Shown here: positions 26,689 to 35,274 of the stretch, piece after piece
Layout of the letters: each line of letters opens with the position of its first letter
How positions within the stretch are numbered: position 1 is the stretch's first letter
From: Nocardiopsis mwathae
GTDB lineage: Bacteria > Actinomycetota > Actinomycetes > Streptosporangiales > Streptosporangiaceae
Direction: 5' to 3'
NCBI RefSeq assembly: GCF_014201195.1
Contig: NZ_JACHDS010000001.1
Span: 4,960,001 to 5,024,000, forward strand
DNA length: 64,000 nucleotides
Program-made: the position numbers and the translations under genes
The notes under the pieces: generated by a model
What the model was told of the DNA's origin: nothing
Databases searched by the model: none
What the model saw: only the letters and a program-made list of their open reading frames with translations

Positions 26689-26958
26689 CTGGCTGCTGGC
26701 CCGTCCCCGCTTCCATCTGCATTTCATCCCGACCTACTCCAGTTGGATGAATCCGGTGGAGCGGTTCTTCGCCGAGATCACCCGCCGGATGATCCTGCGG
26801 GGAAGTCACACCTCGGCCAAAGAGCCGGAGCTGGCAGTGCAGGCATGGATCGACGGCTGGAATGAAGATCCCAATCCGTTCGTGTGGCCAGGACCGCCGA
26901 GGAGATCTTCGAGACCATCACCTCATACCTTCATCGGATTAACGGCTCGAAACGCTAG
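26689..26958 (+). mobile_element. IS630-family transposase 3' remnant
   Basis: Reads WLLARPRFHLHFIPTYSSWM, then NPVERFFAEITRRMILRGSH (Glu of the DDE triad), then WIDGWNEDPNPFVW; a 1-base deletion near 26890 shifts the frame, then RTAEEIFETITSYLHRINGSKR and TAG (26956-26958). Only the last third of the transposase is left and it is frameshifted, so it is inactive. It abuts the broken glycosyltransferase gene. Confidence 0.85.
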
Positions 26959-27209
26959 GGCGTGTTCGCCCCTGCGCTATCATCACCGGCAACGCATTCG
27001 TCTTCCGATCCACAGAGGGTCCGTCGCACTCCGGGTGAACGTCCCGGTGTCTCCACTCCGCGAGAGCCGCGCACAGTGCGGGAAAGCAGCTAAAGACGCA
27101 GGCAGCCCACGCTTGGGCGCCGACCAGCGCAAGCCTCGCCGCGGACCCTTCGGATCGTCCCGCCGCACCAGTGCTGCAAGCCAGTCACAACGGTACGGAA
27201 AGAAACATC

Positions 27210-27764
27210 ATGGTCGAACACCGAAGCGTGATCACCTGGCTGGATGAGGATCCAGATCCGATCTGCCTACGCCCGCCGCGCCACCGCATCGAACAGCGCG
27301 CGATCGTGTGGTGGACGTTGCGGTCGCTCCTGGGAATCGCAGGCTACGTCGGCCTCCCGCTGGCCGCCTTCCTGATCGCCGAGCGGTTCTGGCCCTGGCT
27401 GGCCGATCACCGCCCCTGGGCGCTCGGGGCGGCCACCGCGCTCGCCGCGCTGTTCGCGCTCTACGCGGTGGTCGTGCCCGTCTGGCGGTACGCGGTACAC
27501 CGCTGGGAGGCCAACGAGGCGGCGGTCTACGCCCGCTCGGGGTGGTTCATTCGACAGTGGAAGGTCGCCCCCTTGGCCCGTGTCCAGACTGTGGACACCA
27601 CGCGCGGCCCGCTGGAGCAGTTGTTGGGGTTGTCCACCCTCGTGGTGACGACCGCCTCGTCCTACGGACCGGTCGCCATCCCCGGGTTGAACCACGAGGT
27701 CGCCTCGGAGGCCGCCCAGTACATCAGCGAACTGACCCAGGCCATACCAGGGGACGCGACATGA
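27210..27764 (+). CDS. PH (YdbS-like) domain membrane protein
   Basis: A 184-aa protein with two transmembrane segments (residues ~35-55 and ~65-88) followed by a bacterial PH domain (AVYARSGWFIRQWKVAPLARVQTVDTTRGPLEQLLG ... LVVTTASS). ATG at 27210 follows GGAAAG. It overlaps the next gene by ATGA, forming the usual short/long YdbS-YdbT-type pair. The role of the family is poorly defined; membrane stress has been proposed in Bacillus. Confidence 0.8.
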   Translation: MVEHRSVITWLDEDPDPICLRPPRHRIEQRAIVWWTLRSLLGIAGYVGLPLAAFLIAERFWPWLADHRPWALGAATALAALFALYAVVVPVWRYAVHRWEANEAAVYARSGWFIRQWKVAPLARVQTVDTTRGPLEQLLGLSTLVVTTASSYGPVAIPGLNHEVASEAAQYISELTQAIPGDAT

Positions 27765-29605
27765 CCGCTGCCACCGAACCCGGTGAGCCGACACCTGCGC
27801 CGACACGCGCACCGACATCGGCACCTGCACCGTCCGAAGCCGACACCCCCTGGCGGCGCCTCGACGTCCGTATGGTGTGGGTCGACGCCCTGTGGGCCCT
27901 CGTATCGTTCATCCCCGCCGTACTCGTGTGGGTCCTCTACGGTGTGGACGCGGGTTGGGGGCTCTACCTGGGTGTAGGCATGGTCCTGGTCAGCGGGGTC
28001 GGTGCCGCCACCCGGGACTTCGTGCGTTGGCTGCGCACCCGCTACCGCATCACCCCTGATCACGTCGAGCTGCGCACGGGCCTGTTCGTCCGCTCCCACC
28101 GGGCGGTGCGCCGGGACCGGATCCGCGCCGTGGATATCTCGGCCAAGCTCCGGCACCGCCTGGCCGGGCTGCGGCTCGTGGTCATCGGCGCGGGCCAGCA
28201 GGGAGCGGCCGACGCCGCCTTCGAGATCGACGCGGTGTCGCCGGACACTGCCCGACGGCTGCGCCAAGAGCTACTCGGCGCCGGGGAAGCCGATGCGGGC
28301 GCCGACCCCGGCCCGGCGCGGCCGGGCCGGACGCCAGAGTCGGACGTCCAGGAACTGGCCCGGTTCCACTGGTCCTGGGTGGTGCTGAACGTCGTGGGAA
28401 TCTGGATGTTCCTGGTCCCCCTGATCCTGCTGGGCATCGGCTACATCGTGTCCTGGCTGCTGGGCCTGGGGCCGCTGGTGAACGGGTGGATCGCCGCCGG
28501 CTACGGGCTGGTGACGCGGCACGGGCTCCCCGCCGTGCTGGCGGGTGTCGCCGTGCTCGGCCTGTTCGGCCTGTTCTCCTTCGCCGCCCTGTTCGTTTCC
28601 GAGCACTGGCGGTACCGGCTCTTCCGGGGGACGACCGCTCGGGGCACGGCGCTACGCAGCAGCCAGGGCCTGCTCAAAACCCGCGAGGTGAGCCGGGACG
28701 ACCACCGGCTGCGCGGCGTGGAGATCATCGAGCCCCTGCGATGGCGGTGGCTGGGCGCCGGCGAGGTCGGGGTCGTCTCCACTGGGCTGGCCGAGGACAG
28801 CTGGGAGGAGAGCAGCGCCAGCACGATCCTGCCCTGTGCGCCCATCGGGCAGGCACGGCGCGTCGCTGCCGCCGCGCTCCAGGGCGACCGGCCGCTGGAG
28901 GCCGCTTTGGCGGCCCACCCCCGGGCGGCGCTGCGCCGCCGCCTCCTCTGGGCGGCCCTGGCCTCCCTGGGCGCCGCGGCAGCGGTCTGGGCGCTCGGGG
29001 CAGCGGTCGCGCCGGTACCGGCCTGGCTGGGCCCCGCGCTTCTGCCGGTGCTGCTTCCGGCGGCGCTGCTGCGCGCCTGGCTTGCCTACCGGGCCATGGC
29101 CTACACGGTGACCGGCGGGTACCTGGTGACCCGCTCCGGCGTCATGCCACGTCATCTGGCCGCGCTGAAGTGCAAGGCGATCAGCGGCCTCACCCTGCGG
29201 CAATCACTGCTCCAGCGCCGACTGGGCCTGGCGAGCGTGGAGATGTCCACAGCTGCCGGATACCAGGTCTACGGCTGTACCGACGTGGGGGTCGAGCGCG
29301 CAGGGTGGCTGCTGGCCACGGTCGGCCCGGGGATCGTCGCACCGTTCCTGAAGCGGTCTGATCCCGGGGACGGCCCCGGCCCCCTGGGGGAGGGGGGCGC
29401 GCGGGGCGGCACGCGCACCTTCGCCGACCGGCGGCGGTCGCAGATCATGTCGGCAGCCCGCGCCGTAGCCGCCGACACCGGGGCCGAACGGGTGCGGCGG
29501 ACCGAGGTTGCGGCCCGGGCAGGGATCAGTGAACGCGTCATCGGCCACTACTTTCCCGATGCCCAGGACCTGGTCACGCCCGTGCCGACGAAGGCTGCGG
29601 AGTGA
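27761..29605 (+). CDS. PH (YdbT-like) domain membrane protein with C-terminal TetR-type HTH
   Basis: A 614-aa protein: a Pro/Ala-rich start, paired transmembrane helices, and three bacterial PH domains with recurring patterns (YRITPDHVELRTGLFVRSHRAV; ALRSSQGLLKTREVSRDDHR; YLVTRSGVMPRHLAALK). After the last one, a Gly-rich linker leads to residues ~554-602, FADRRRSQIMSAARAVAADT ... EVAARAGISERVIGHYFPDAQDLV, a TetR N-terminal HTH. The frame is open throughout. No TetR ligand domain follows. Either an authentic membrane-tethered DNA-binding protein or the result of a deletion that joined two genes. Confidence 0.78.
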   Translation: MTAATEPGEPTPAPTRAPTSAPAPSEADTPWRRLDVRMVWVDALWALVSFIPAVLVWVLYGVDAGWGLYLGVGMVLVSGVGAATRDFVRWLRTRYRITPDHVELRTGLFVRSHRAVRRDRIRAVDISAKLRHRLAGLRLVVIGAGQQGAADAAFEIDAVSPDTARRLRQELLGAGEADAGADPGPARPGRTPESDVQELARFHWSWVVLNVVGIWMFLVPLILLGIGYIVSWLLGLGPLVNGWIAAGYGLVTRHGLPAVLAGVAVLGLFGLFSFAALFVSEHWRYRLFRGTTARGTALRSSQGLLKTREVSRDDHRLRGVEIIEPLRWRWLGAGEVGVVSTGLAEDSWEESSASTILPCAPIGQARRVAAAALQGDRPLEAALAAHPRAALRRRLLWAALASLGAAAAVWALGAAVAPVPAWLGPALLPVLLPAALLRAWLAYRAMAYTVTGGYLVTRSGVMPRHLAALKCKAISGLTLRQSLLQRRLGLASVEMSTAAGYQVYGCTDVGVERAGWLLATVGPGIVAPFLKRSDPGDGPGPLGEGGARGGTRTFADRRRSQIMSAARAVAADTGAERVRRTEVAARAGISERVIGHYFPDAQDLVTPVPTKAAE

Positions 29606-29615
29606 GGCGCCGCTG

Positions 29616-30113
29616 TCAGGCCCTACCCGTCAGGAAGCTCACGGTCCGGCGCAGCCCCTCGTCCAGGGAAACCTGAGGGACCCACCCTGTGGCGCGGTGG
29701 AACCGCGAGGGATCGACGGTGAAGCTGTGCGTGTCGGTCGCGGCCGCGCCGTCTGGCGGGTCGACCCTCACCACAGGCACCGGAGGACGCCCGCTCTCCT
29801 CGGCGACGGCGGCGGCGACGGCGGCGACGGCGACGGCGGCGAAGAGGTCGCTCAGCCGGGTCGGCCGCCACGTGCCCACCAGCCAGTGCCGCCCGGCAAG
29901 CACGTCGGCATGGTCCGCGGCGGCAACGACGGCCCTCGCCGCGTCCTCGACGAAGAGCAGGTCCCGGTGGACGCCGCCGGACCCCCAGAGGGTCAGCGGG
30001 ACGTCGGCCAGGGCGCGCCGGACCATCGCGCTCACCACGCCGTGGTCGTCGGCGGTCGGGGCGGCGGCGGGGCCGAAGACGGTGGGCAGCCGGACCCCCA
30101 CCCCTTGCACCAC
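29616..30113 (-). pseudogene. 5'-truncated NAD-dependent epimerase/dehydratase
   Basis: The 165 residues visible match the C-terminal half of extended SDR epimerases: VGVRLPTVFGPA, then GGVHRDLLFVEDAARAVVAAADH, then TGWVPQVSLDEGLRRTVSFL. The N-terminal NAD-binding GxxGxxG half and the YxxxK region are missing. The same frame can be read a little further upstream (to about 30250) but still without the Rossmann part before the AfsR-like gene starts. Probably a deletion relic. Confidence 0.65.
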
Positions 30114-30296
30114 TGCCTTCTCGAAGGTGGCGCACCGTGCGCGCCACTGGCGGACGCCCAGAGCCGGTCGGTGGGAGGAATGGCCGGCGAGGTGAAGTGA
30201 GTGCCAGGCGAACCGGTCAGAGCCGTTGCCCCGGAGGCTTTCTGCGCCGCGTCAGTGGCCGGAGGGCCGTCGGTCGGCCGTGGAACAATCAGCCGG

Positions 30297-32876
30297 GTGC
30301 AGATCGGGATACTCGGGCCGTTCGAGGTCCGCAGGGGCGATGGCGGTTTCGCCGACGTTCCGGGGACACGGTTGCGGGTGTTGCTGGTCGCCCTCGCGCT
30401 CGAAGCGGGGCGTGTGGTACCGAAGGCGGCGCTCATGGACTGGATCTGGGGGGAGCACCCGCCCGCGGGTGCTGCGAACGCCCTGCAGCGCTTGGTATCC
30501 CGGCTGCGGAATGTGCTTCCGGAAGGGGCGGTCGAGGGACGGAGGGACGGCTACCGGTTGCGGGTGGCGCCCGACGCCGTCGACGCCGTGCGGTTCGAAC
30601 GCCTCGTCGGCCAGGCCCGCACCGACGAGGGCCTTCGTCGGGTACGGCTGCTGCGTGAAGCCCTCGCGCTGTGGCGCGGTGCGCCCATGCAGGATGTCGG
30701 TTCGCCGGACAGCGCAGCGTTCGACGCGGCGGTCACCCGGCTCGAAGGGCTCCGCCTGAGCGCCCTGGAGGACCGGTTCGATGCGGAGATCCGCCTCGGC
30801 CACGGCGCGGAACTGGTCGCGGAACTGACCGACCTCGTGGCCGCGCACCCGCTGCGCGAGCGTCTCGTCGCCGCGCTGATGCGCGCCCTCGCCGCGACCG
30901 GCCGCGGCAATGAGGCGCTGCTCACCTACGAGCACACGAAACAGGCCCTGGCCGACGCGTTGGGCGTCGACCCTTCACCCGAGCTGTCCGCCGTGCATGT
31001 CGCGCTGCTGCGCGGCGAGCTTGGTCAGCGGGAGGAGCACCGGAGAACCAACCTGCGTGCCGAGCTGACCAGCTTCGTCGGCAAGGACGCCGATATCGCC
31101 GCGGTCCGCGAACTCGTCACCGACCACCGGCTCACCACGCTGGTCGGGCCGGGCGGCTCGGGCAAGACGAGGCTGGCCGCGGAAACCGCGCGCATGCTCC
31201 TCGGCGACCTGCCGGACGGGGCCTGGCTGGTGGAGCTGGCGTCCATCGGCGCGGACGGTGACGTGGCGCAGTCGACGCTCACCGGGCTCGGCCTGCGGGA
31301 TGCTCTGCTCGGCGAGGCACCGGACGCGGAGCCGACGGAGCGGGTCATCGCCGCGTTCCGCGAGCGCGAGGCACTGCTGATCCTGGACAATTGCGAGCAC
31401 GTGATCGGGTCCGCGGCGGCGTTCGCGCATCGGGTGCTCGGCGAGTGCCGATGGCTGCGGATCCTCGCGACGAGCAGGGAACCCCTCGGAATCACCGGTG
31501 AGGCGCTGTGGCCGGTCGCGCCGCTGCCCCTCCCCGCGGAGGACGCCGCCCCCGGCGCGATCGAATCCGCTCCGGCGGTCCGGCTACTGCGGGACCGAGC
31601 CGGGGCGGTGCGCAGGGAGCTGGCGACCGACGTCCGCGCATTGCCGACCATGGCGCGCGTCTGCCGGGCCCTGGACGGGATGCCGCTGGCCATCGAGCTG
31701 GCCGCGGCCAGGTTGCGCACCATGTCCCTCGGCCAGCTCGCCGACCGGATCGACGACCGGTTCCGCCTGCTGACGGGCGGCAGCCGCACCGCGCTGCCGC
31801 GGCACCGGACGCTGCGTGCGGTGGTCGACTGGAGCTGGGAGCTGCTCACCGACGCCGAGCGGGCGGTCCTGCGCAGGCTCGCGGTGTTCTCCGGCGGCGC
31901 GAGCCTGGAGGCGGCCGAGCGGGTCTGCTCGGGCGACGGGGTCGAGGCGCGGCAGGTGCTGGAGCTGCTCACCACGCTGACCGAGAAGTCGCTGGTGGTC
32001 GCCGAGGGAGACGGTGTCCCGCGCTACCGGATGCTCGGCACGATCAGGGAGTACGCGGCCGACCGTCTGGCGGAGGCCGGCGAATCGGAGTCGGCGCGCC
32101 AGGCGCATCTCGCGTTCTTCACCGAACTCGCCGAAACCGCGGAACCGCACCTTCGCCGCGCCGAGCAGCTGGAATGGCTTGCCGCGCTGGAGAGCGAGCA
32201 CGGCAACACCTCCGCTGCGATGCGCGGTGCGCTCGCGGCGGCGGAGGCGCACGGCGCGATGCGGCTCGCAGCGGCCGCCGGCTGGTACTGGTGGCTCGGC
32301 GGGCACAAGGCCGAGGGCAGCGAGCTGATCATGGCCGCCGCTGCCACGCCCGGCGACGTGCCCGACGAGGTCCGGGCCGTGGTGTACGCGTTCGCCACGG
32401 GGTTCCTGACCTCCGGGCGGGCGAACGACCAGTACCAGGCGGAAAAGTGGATCCGCGGGGTGCACGAGATCAGCCGGCGTGCCCGCAGCCGCCACCCGGC
32501 GGTGCGGCTCACCGTCGCACTGGAACGCATGTTGGAGGCGCCGGAGGCGTTCCTGCCCGCATTCGAACCGCTGCTCGCCGACGAGGACCCCTGGGTCCGT
32601 GCCCTGGCCCGGCTGCAGCTCGGCAAGATGCGGATCCGGTTCGGCTGGGAAGGACCGGACGCGGAGGAGTATCTCGAAACGGCGCTCGCGGAGTTCCGCG
32701 CGATCGGCGACCGGTGGGGGATCTCGTTCGCCCTGACCGAGCTGGCGGATCGGATCGCCATGCGCGGCGATTTCAGCAGCGCATGCGAGCACTACGAGCA
32801 CGCGATCGCCGTCGTCACCGAGGCCGGTGCCCTCGACGATGCCGTGCCGATGCGGTCGCGGCTGGGGCGGACGTGA
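30297..32876 (+). CDS. AfsR/SARP-type regulator (BTAD plus NB-ARC), 3' end altered
   Basis: An 859-aa protein. It has an OmpR-type winged helix (residues ~1-90, GILGPFEVRRGD), a bacterial transcriptional activator domain (~95-240), an NB-ARC ATPase with P-loop GPGGSGKT (284-291) and LLILDNCEH, then helical repeats. The GTG start at 30297 begins the conserved domain directly; the in-frame ATG at 30201 lies in the promoter region. The repeat part stops at MRSRLGRT, where the sequence changes into an integrase 3' end, so the last repeats are lost. It may still bind DNA; target unknown. Confidence 0.75.
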   Translation: MQIGILGPFEVRRGDGGFADVPGTRLRVLLVALALEAGRVVPKAALMDWIWGEHPPAGAANALQRLVSRLRNVLPEGAVEGRRDGYRLRVAPDAVDAVRFERLVGQARTDEGLRRVRLLREALALWRGAPMQDVGSPDSAAFDAAVTRLEGLRLSALEDRFDAEIRLGHGAELVAELTDLVAAHPLRERLVAALMRALAATGRGNEALLTYEHTKQALADALGVDPSPELSAVHVALLRGELGQREEHRRTNLRAELTSFVGKDADIAAVRELVTDHRLTTLVGPGGSGKTRLAAETARMLLGDLPDGAWLVELASIGADGDVAQSTLTGLGLRDALLGEAPDAEPTERVIAAFREREALLILDNCEHVIGSAAAFAHRVLGECRWLRILATSREPLGITGEALWPVAPLPLPAEDAAPGAIESAPAVRLLRDRAGAVRRELATDVRALPTMARVCRALDGMPLAIELAAARLRTMSLGQLADRIDDRFRLLTGGSRTALPRHRTLRAVVDWSWELLTDAERAVLRRLAVFSGGASLEAAERVCSGDGVEARQVLELLTTLTEKSLVVAEGDGVPRYRMLGTIREYAADRLAEAGESESARQAHLAFFTELAETAEPHLRRAEQLEWLAALESEHGNTSAAMRGALAAAEAHGAMRLAAAAGWYWWLGGHKAEGSELIMAAAATPGDVPDEVRAVVYAFATGFLTSGRANDQYQAEKWIRGVHEISRRARSRHPAVRLTVALERMLEAPEAFLPAFEPLLADEDPWVRALARLQLGKMRIRFGWEGPDAEEYLETALAEFRAIGDRWGISFALTELADRIAMRGDFSSACEHYEHAIAVVTEAGALDDAVPMRSRLGRT

Positions 32877-33052
32877 AGGTCATTCAGACGATGCTCGGTC
32901 ACAAGACGGCGACCATGACCCTCGACCACTACGGGCACCTGTTCCCCGATCGCCTCGATGAGGTCGCGTCGAAGCTGAGCAGTGGGCGCGCTGCCGCGCT
33001 ACGCAAGGCGAAGGACGCGGCCAAGGCGAAGTCGAGGAAGCGCGCGGCCTAG
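32855..33052 (+). pseudogene. C-terminal fragment of a tyrosine recombinase (integrase)
   Basis: In the frame ending at TAG (33050-33052) the sequence reads AAGADVKVIQTMLGHKTATM, then TLDHYGHLFPDRLDEVA: the LGH...(T)LDxY motif with the last catalytic His and Tyr of phage-type integrases. Everything upstream is AfsR-like, so only about 65 residues remain. It overlaps the AfsR ORF in another frame and lies 97 nt from tRNA-Ala, the usual position of an integrase next to its attachment site. Confidence 0.75.
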
Positions 33053-33095
33053 AGCGCATGTGTACTAAATGTGTACTGAGCCCCTGGTACACGAA

Positions 33096-33121
33096 AGCGG
33101 GGACCCCGAAGGATCCCCGCT
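33096..33121 (+). terminator. Stem-loop after the integrase remnant
   Basis: AGCGGGGA (33096-33103) pairs with TCCCCGCT (33114-33121) around a 10-nt loop. It probably ended the integrase transcript; it may also act on the tRNA transcript read from the other side. Confidence 0.6.
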
Positions 33122-33149
33122 CAGGTCGTCTGACCTGCGTATTCGTTGG

Positions 33150-33222
33150 TGGAGCCAAGGGGAGTCGAACCCCTGACCTCCGGTATGCAAAACCGGCGCT
33201 CTGCCAGCTGAGCTATGGCCCC
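33150..33222 (-). tRNA. tRNA-Ala (anticodon TGC)
   Basis: The minus strand reads GGGGCCATAGCTCAGCTGG..., with a seven-pair acceptor stem (GGGGCCA/TGGCTCC), anticodon loop TTTGCAT with anticodon TGC, T-arm GGGGTTCGACTCCCC and discriminator A. CCA is not encoded. Mature length is 73 nt. An integrase tail downstream of its 3' end suggests that it has served as an integration site. Confidence 0.95.
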
Positions 33223-33398
33223 AGACGCGGCTGATCAGAGCATACCGCTCTGCCGGACCTGGCCGGTGCCGGTTTTCGGGGGTGGCCCGGGAGGCGCGGG
33301 CGTCGTAAGGGGACGAAACCGCCGCCCACGGCCCCAGGGACAGCAGTCGACAGCCACTGACACGTCGGACGTGCCGTGGCTGACGACCAGTGGTATTG

Positions 33399-33521
33399 CT
33401 AGTTTTCGCTGGCCGCCGTGGCTTCCGTCCACAGGTCGAGCTCGGCGCGGTCGGCCTGGATCTTGCGATAGACGGCGAACGCCCCGAGGGCCACCAGCAC
33501 CAGGACGATGATCTTCTTCAC
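33399..33521 (-). CDS. DLW-39-type mini-protein
   Basis: A 40-aa protein: KKIIVLVLVALGAFAVYRKI, then QADRAELDLWTEATAASEN. One N-terminal membrane helix and the ELDLWTEAT signature match the actinobacterial DLW-39 family, which is commonly found near tRNA-Ala. The GTG start at 33521 follows GAAAGGG. Function unknown. Too short for most gene finders. Confidence 0.8.
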   Translation of the reverse strand: MKKIIVLVLVALGAFAVYRKIQADRAELDLWTEATAASEN

Positions 33522-33795
33522 GGTGTTGGACCCTTTCTTGTATCACGGATATACGGGTCGGTTGACGTCACGCGACTCTTCAGACCGGGTGGGATCGCCT
33601 CGGACGAACTGTGCCGGGCGTCTCCCCCGTCTACCGAGCGGTAGGCGTCACTAGAGAACTTTATGGGGTTGTCACCATGCAGACTAGCAACACCGACGGC
33701 CCCGGCTCCGACTCCCGGTGTGTTTCGGGACTCTTCGACCGATCGTTGCTGGTGTGCCCGTGTTTCCGACCGTTGGGTGGCGTGTCGCCCGGTGT

Positions 33796-34629
33796 TCAGG
33801 TCAGCAGGGACAGGCGTTTCAGTGTGGTGACCGTGGCCTCGGGCGAGATCGCGGAGGCGACCACCTGCCGCCAGACCTGCTGGCAGTCCTTCACCGCGTC
33901 CTCCGACTCCACGATCGCGCCGCCGTGGGTGGCGTCCACGAAGGCCAGCGACGCCTCGCCCTCGTCGAATTCCAGCACGGTGAACGGCCCCGCCGCACCG
34001 GCGTGCAGGCCGGTCGCGGTGGGCAGCAGCTGGATGGTGACCCTGTCATGGTCCCGTGCCAGTTCGATGAGGCGGCGCAGTTGGGTGTGGAGCATGTCGG
34101 GATCGGAGCCGACCCGCCGCAGCGCGTCCTCCTCCAGCACCGCGTGGTAGCGCAGCAGGTTGTCGCGGTCGAGCACCTCCTGACGTTTGAGGTAGGCGGC
34201 CACCATGCGCTCCGCGGCCCGCTCACCGCGCCCCTGGGCGCGCGCCACCGCGGCGGTGTACTCGGGCACCTGGAGGAGGTCGGGCACGAGCATCCCGGCA
34301 TAGGTGTCGATGGCGATCGCGCCGGCCTCGTTCCCGACGTAGGCGGAGGACAGCACGTCCTCGTACTCGGTCCACCACGGGCGCAGGCGGGACTCGCGGA
34401 CCATCGTGAGGATGGCCTCTCGTTGGCCGCCCGTCACCCCGTAGAGCTTGAGCAGCGCGGAGACCTCCATGACCGACGGCCACTTGCGGATCCCCGTTTC
34501 GATATGCCCGAGTTTGGCCGGCGACCATTCGAGCACATCGGCAACGTCACTGAGTGTCATTCCAGCTTGGACACGCCGCCGACGCAGTTCGGCGGAGAGG
34601 CGGCGGCGTCGAACAGTGGGGCTCGTCAT
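33796..34629 (-). CDS. XRE-family regulator with DUF5753 domain
   Basis: A 277-aa protein: XRE HTH at residues ~12-70 (LRRRRVQAGMTLSDVADVLEWSPAKLGHIETG), then DUF5753 (YEDVLSSAYVGNEAGAIAIDTYAGMLVPDLLQVPEYTAAV ... LRRVGSDPDMLHTQLRRLIELA). ATG at 34629 is the natural start. In Streptomyces relatives such regulators usually neighbour a DUF397 partner, which I did not find here. Repeated CTAGAGAA/TTTCTAGAAA-type sequences upstream are candidate autoregulatory sites. Confidence 0.85.
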   Translation of the reverse strand: MTSPTVRRRRLSAELRRRRVQAGMTLSDVADVLEWSPAKLGHIETGIRKWPSVMEVSALLKLYGVTGGQREAILTMVRESRLRPWWTEYEDVLSSAYVGNEAGAIAIDTYAGMLVPDLLQVPEYTAAVARAQGRGERAAERMVAAYLKRQEVLDRDNLLRYHAVLEEDALRRVGSDPDMLHTQLRRLIELARDHDRVTIQLLPTATGLHAGAAGPFTVLEFDEGEASLAFVDATHGGAIVESEDAVKDCQQVWRQVVASAISPEATVTTLKRLSLLT

Positions 34630-34666
34630 GGCGTCTAATCCGTACACGCTGAGTACCGGTCCTGTA

Positions 34667-34715
34667 GCAACTAGAGAAGCACTTGACCTAGCCTCTAGCA
34701 ATGCGTTTCTAGAAA
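34667..34715. promoter_or_regulatory. CTAG-type repeated half-sites upstream of the XRE gene
   Basis: The 305-bp gap upstream of the XRE gene contains ACTAGAGAA, CCTCTAG (together an inverted pair CTAGAG...CTCTAG) and the perfect palindrome TTTCTAGAAA (34706-34715). ACTAGAGAA recurs at 33650-33658, at the other end of the gene. Likely XRE binding sites. Confidence 0.45.
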
Positions 34716-34934
34716 TCGGCCCCGGATCGGTGGTTTTTCTTTGTTCCCCGATGTCACCAACGCGCGTCGAAGCCGCAGCCAGGGGGAGGTGGGGCGAGCA
34801 GGGTGACTCAGGTGGCGACCGGTGGCGCACCGCGCGGCCGCGACGGGGTTCCGGCCTTCCGGGCGGCGTCGGAACGCGCGACCGGATTGAGCGAACGATC
34901 CGTCTGCGAGCGTGCGGTCGCGCCCGTCGGTCCG

Positions 34935-35249
34935 TCAGTGCAGGAGCTTGAGGCCCACGATCCCGCTGACGATCAGCAGCAGGCAGAGCACCCGGGCCAC
35001 ACTCACGCCGTCACCCTGCCACGCCATTCCGACGACAGCCGTACCGACCGCGCCGATGCCCACCCACACCGCGTACCCCGTTCCCACCGGAATGGTCCGC
35101 AGCGCCAGGGCCAGCCCGGCCATGCTCAGCACGAGCGCGACGACGAAGACGACCGACGGCCACAGGCGGCTGAACCCCTGCGACGCCGACAGGGCGATCG
35201 CCCAGACCGTCTCCAGCAGACCGGACACCAGCAGCAGTACCCACGCCAT
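34935..35249 (-). CDS. SMR-family exporter, guanidinium exporter (Gdx/SugE) type
   Basis: A 104-aa protein with four transmembrane helices. The conserved Glu13 in SGLLETVWAIALSAS and GFSRLWPS, plus PVGTGYAVWVGIGAVGTAVVGM, match the SugE/Gdx branch of small multidrug resistance proteins rather than EmrE. Gdx works as a dual-topology dimer exporting guanidinium for protons. A guanidine-III riboswitch lies 25 nt upstream and independently supports the substrate. ATG at 35249 follows GGGGG. Confidence 0.88.
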   Translation of the reverse strand: MAWVLLLVSGLLETVWAIALSASQGFSRLWPSVVFVVALVLSMAGLALALRTIPVGTGYAVWVGIGAVGTAVVGMAWQGDGVSVARVLCLLLIVSGIVGLKLLH

Positions 35250-35274
35250 GACGCACCCCCGACTTTCCAGGTCC

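Noticed and set aside
31508-33052. A 514-codon plus frame overlapping the AfsR-like gene
   Set aside because: Only its last ~65 codons (integrase tail) look real; the earlier part is an Arg/Gly-rich shadow of AfsR.
33560-33795. DUF397 partner gene downstream of the XRE/DUF5753 gene
   Set aside because: No ORF with the short DUF397 pattern on either strand; a plus frame from ATG 33677 runs into antisense of the regulator.
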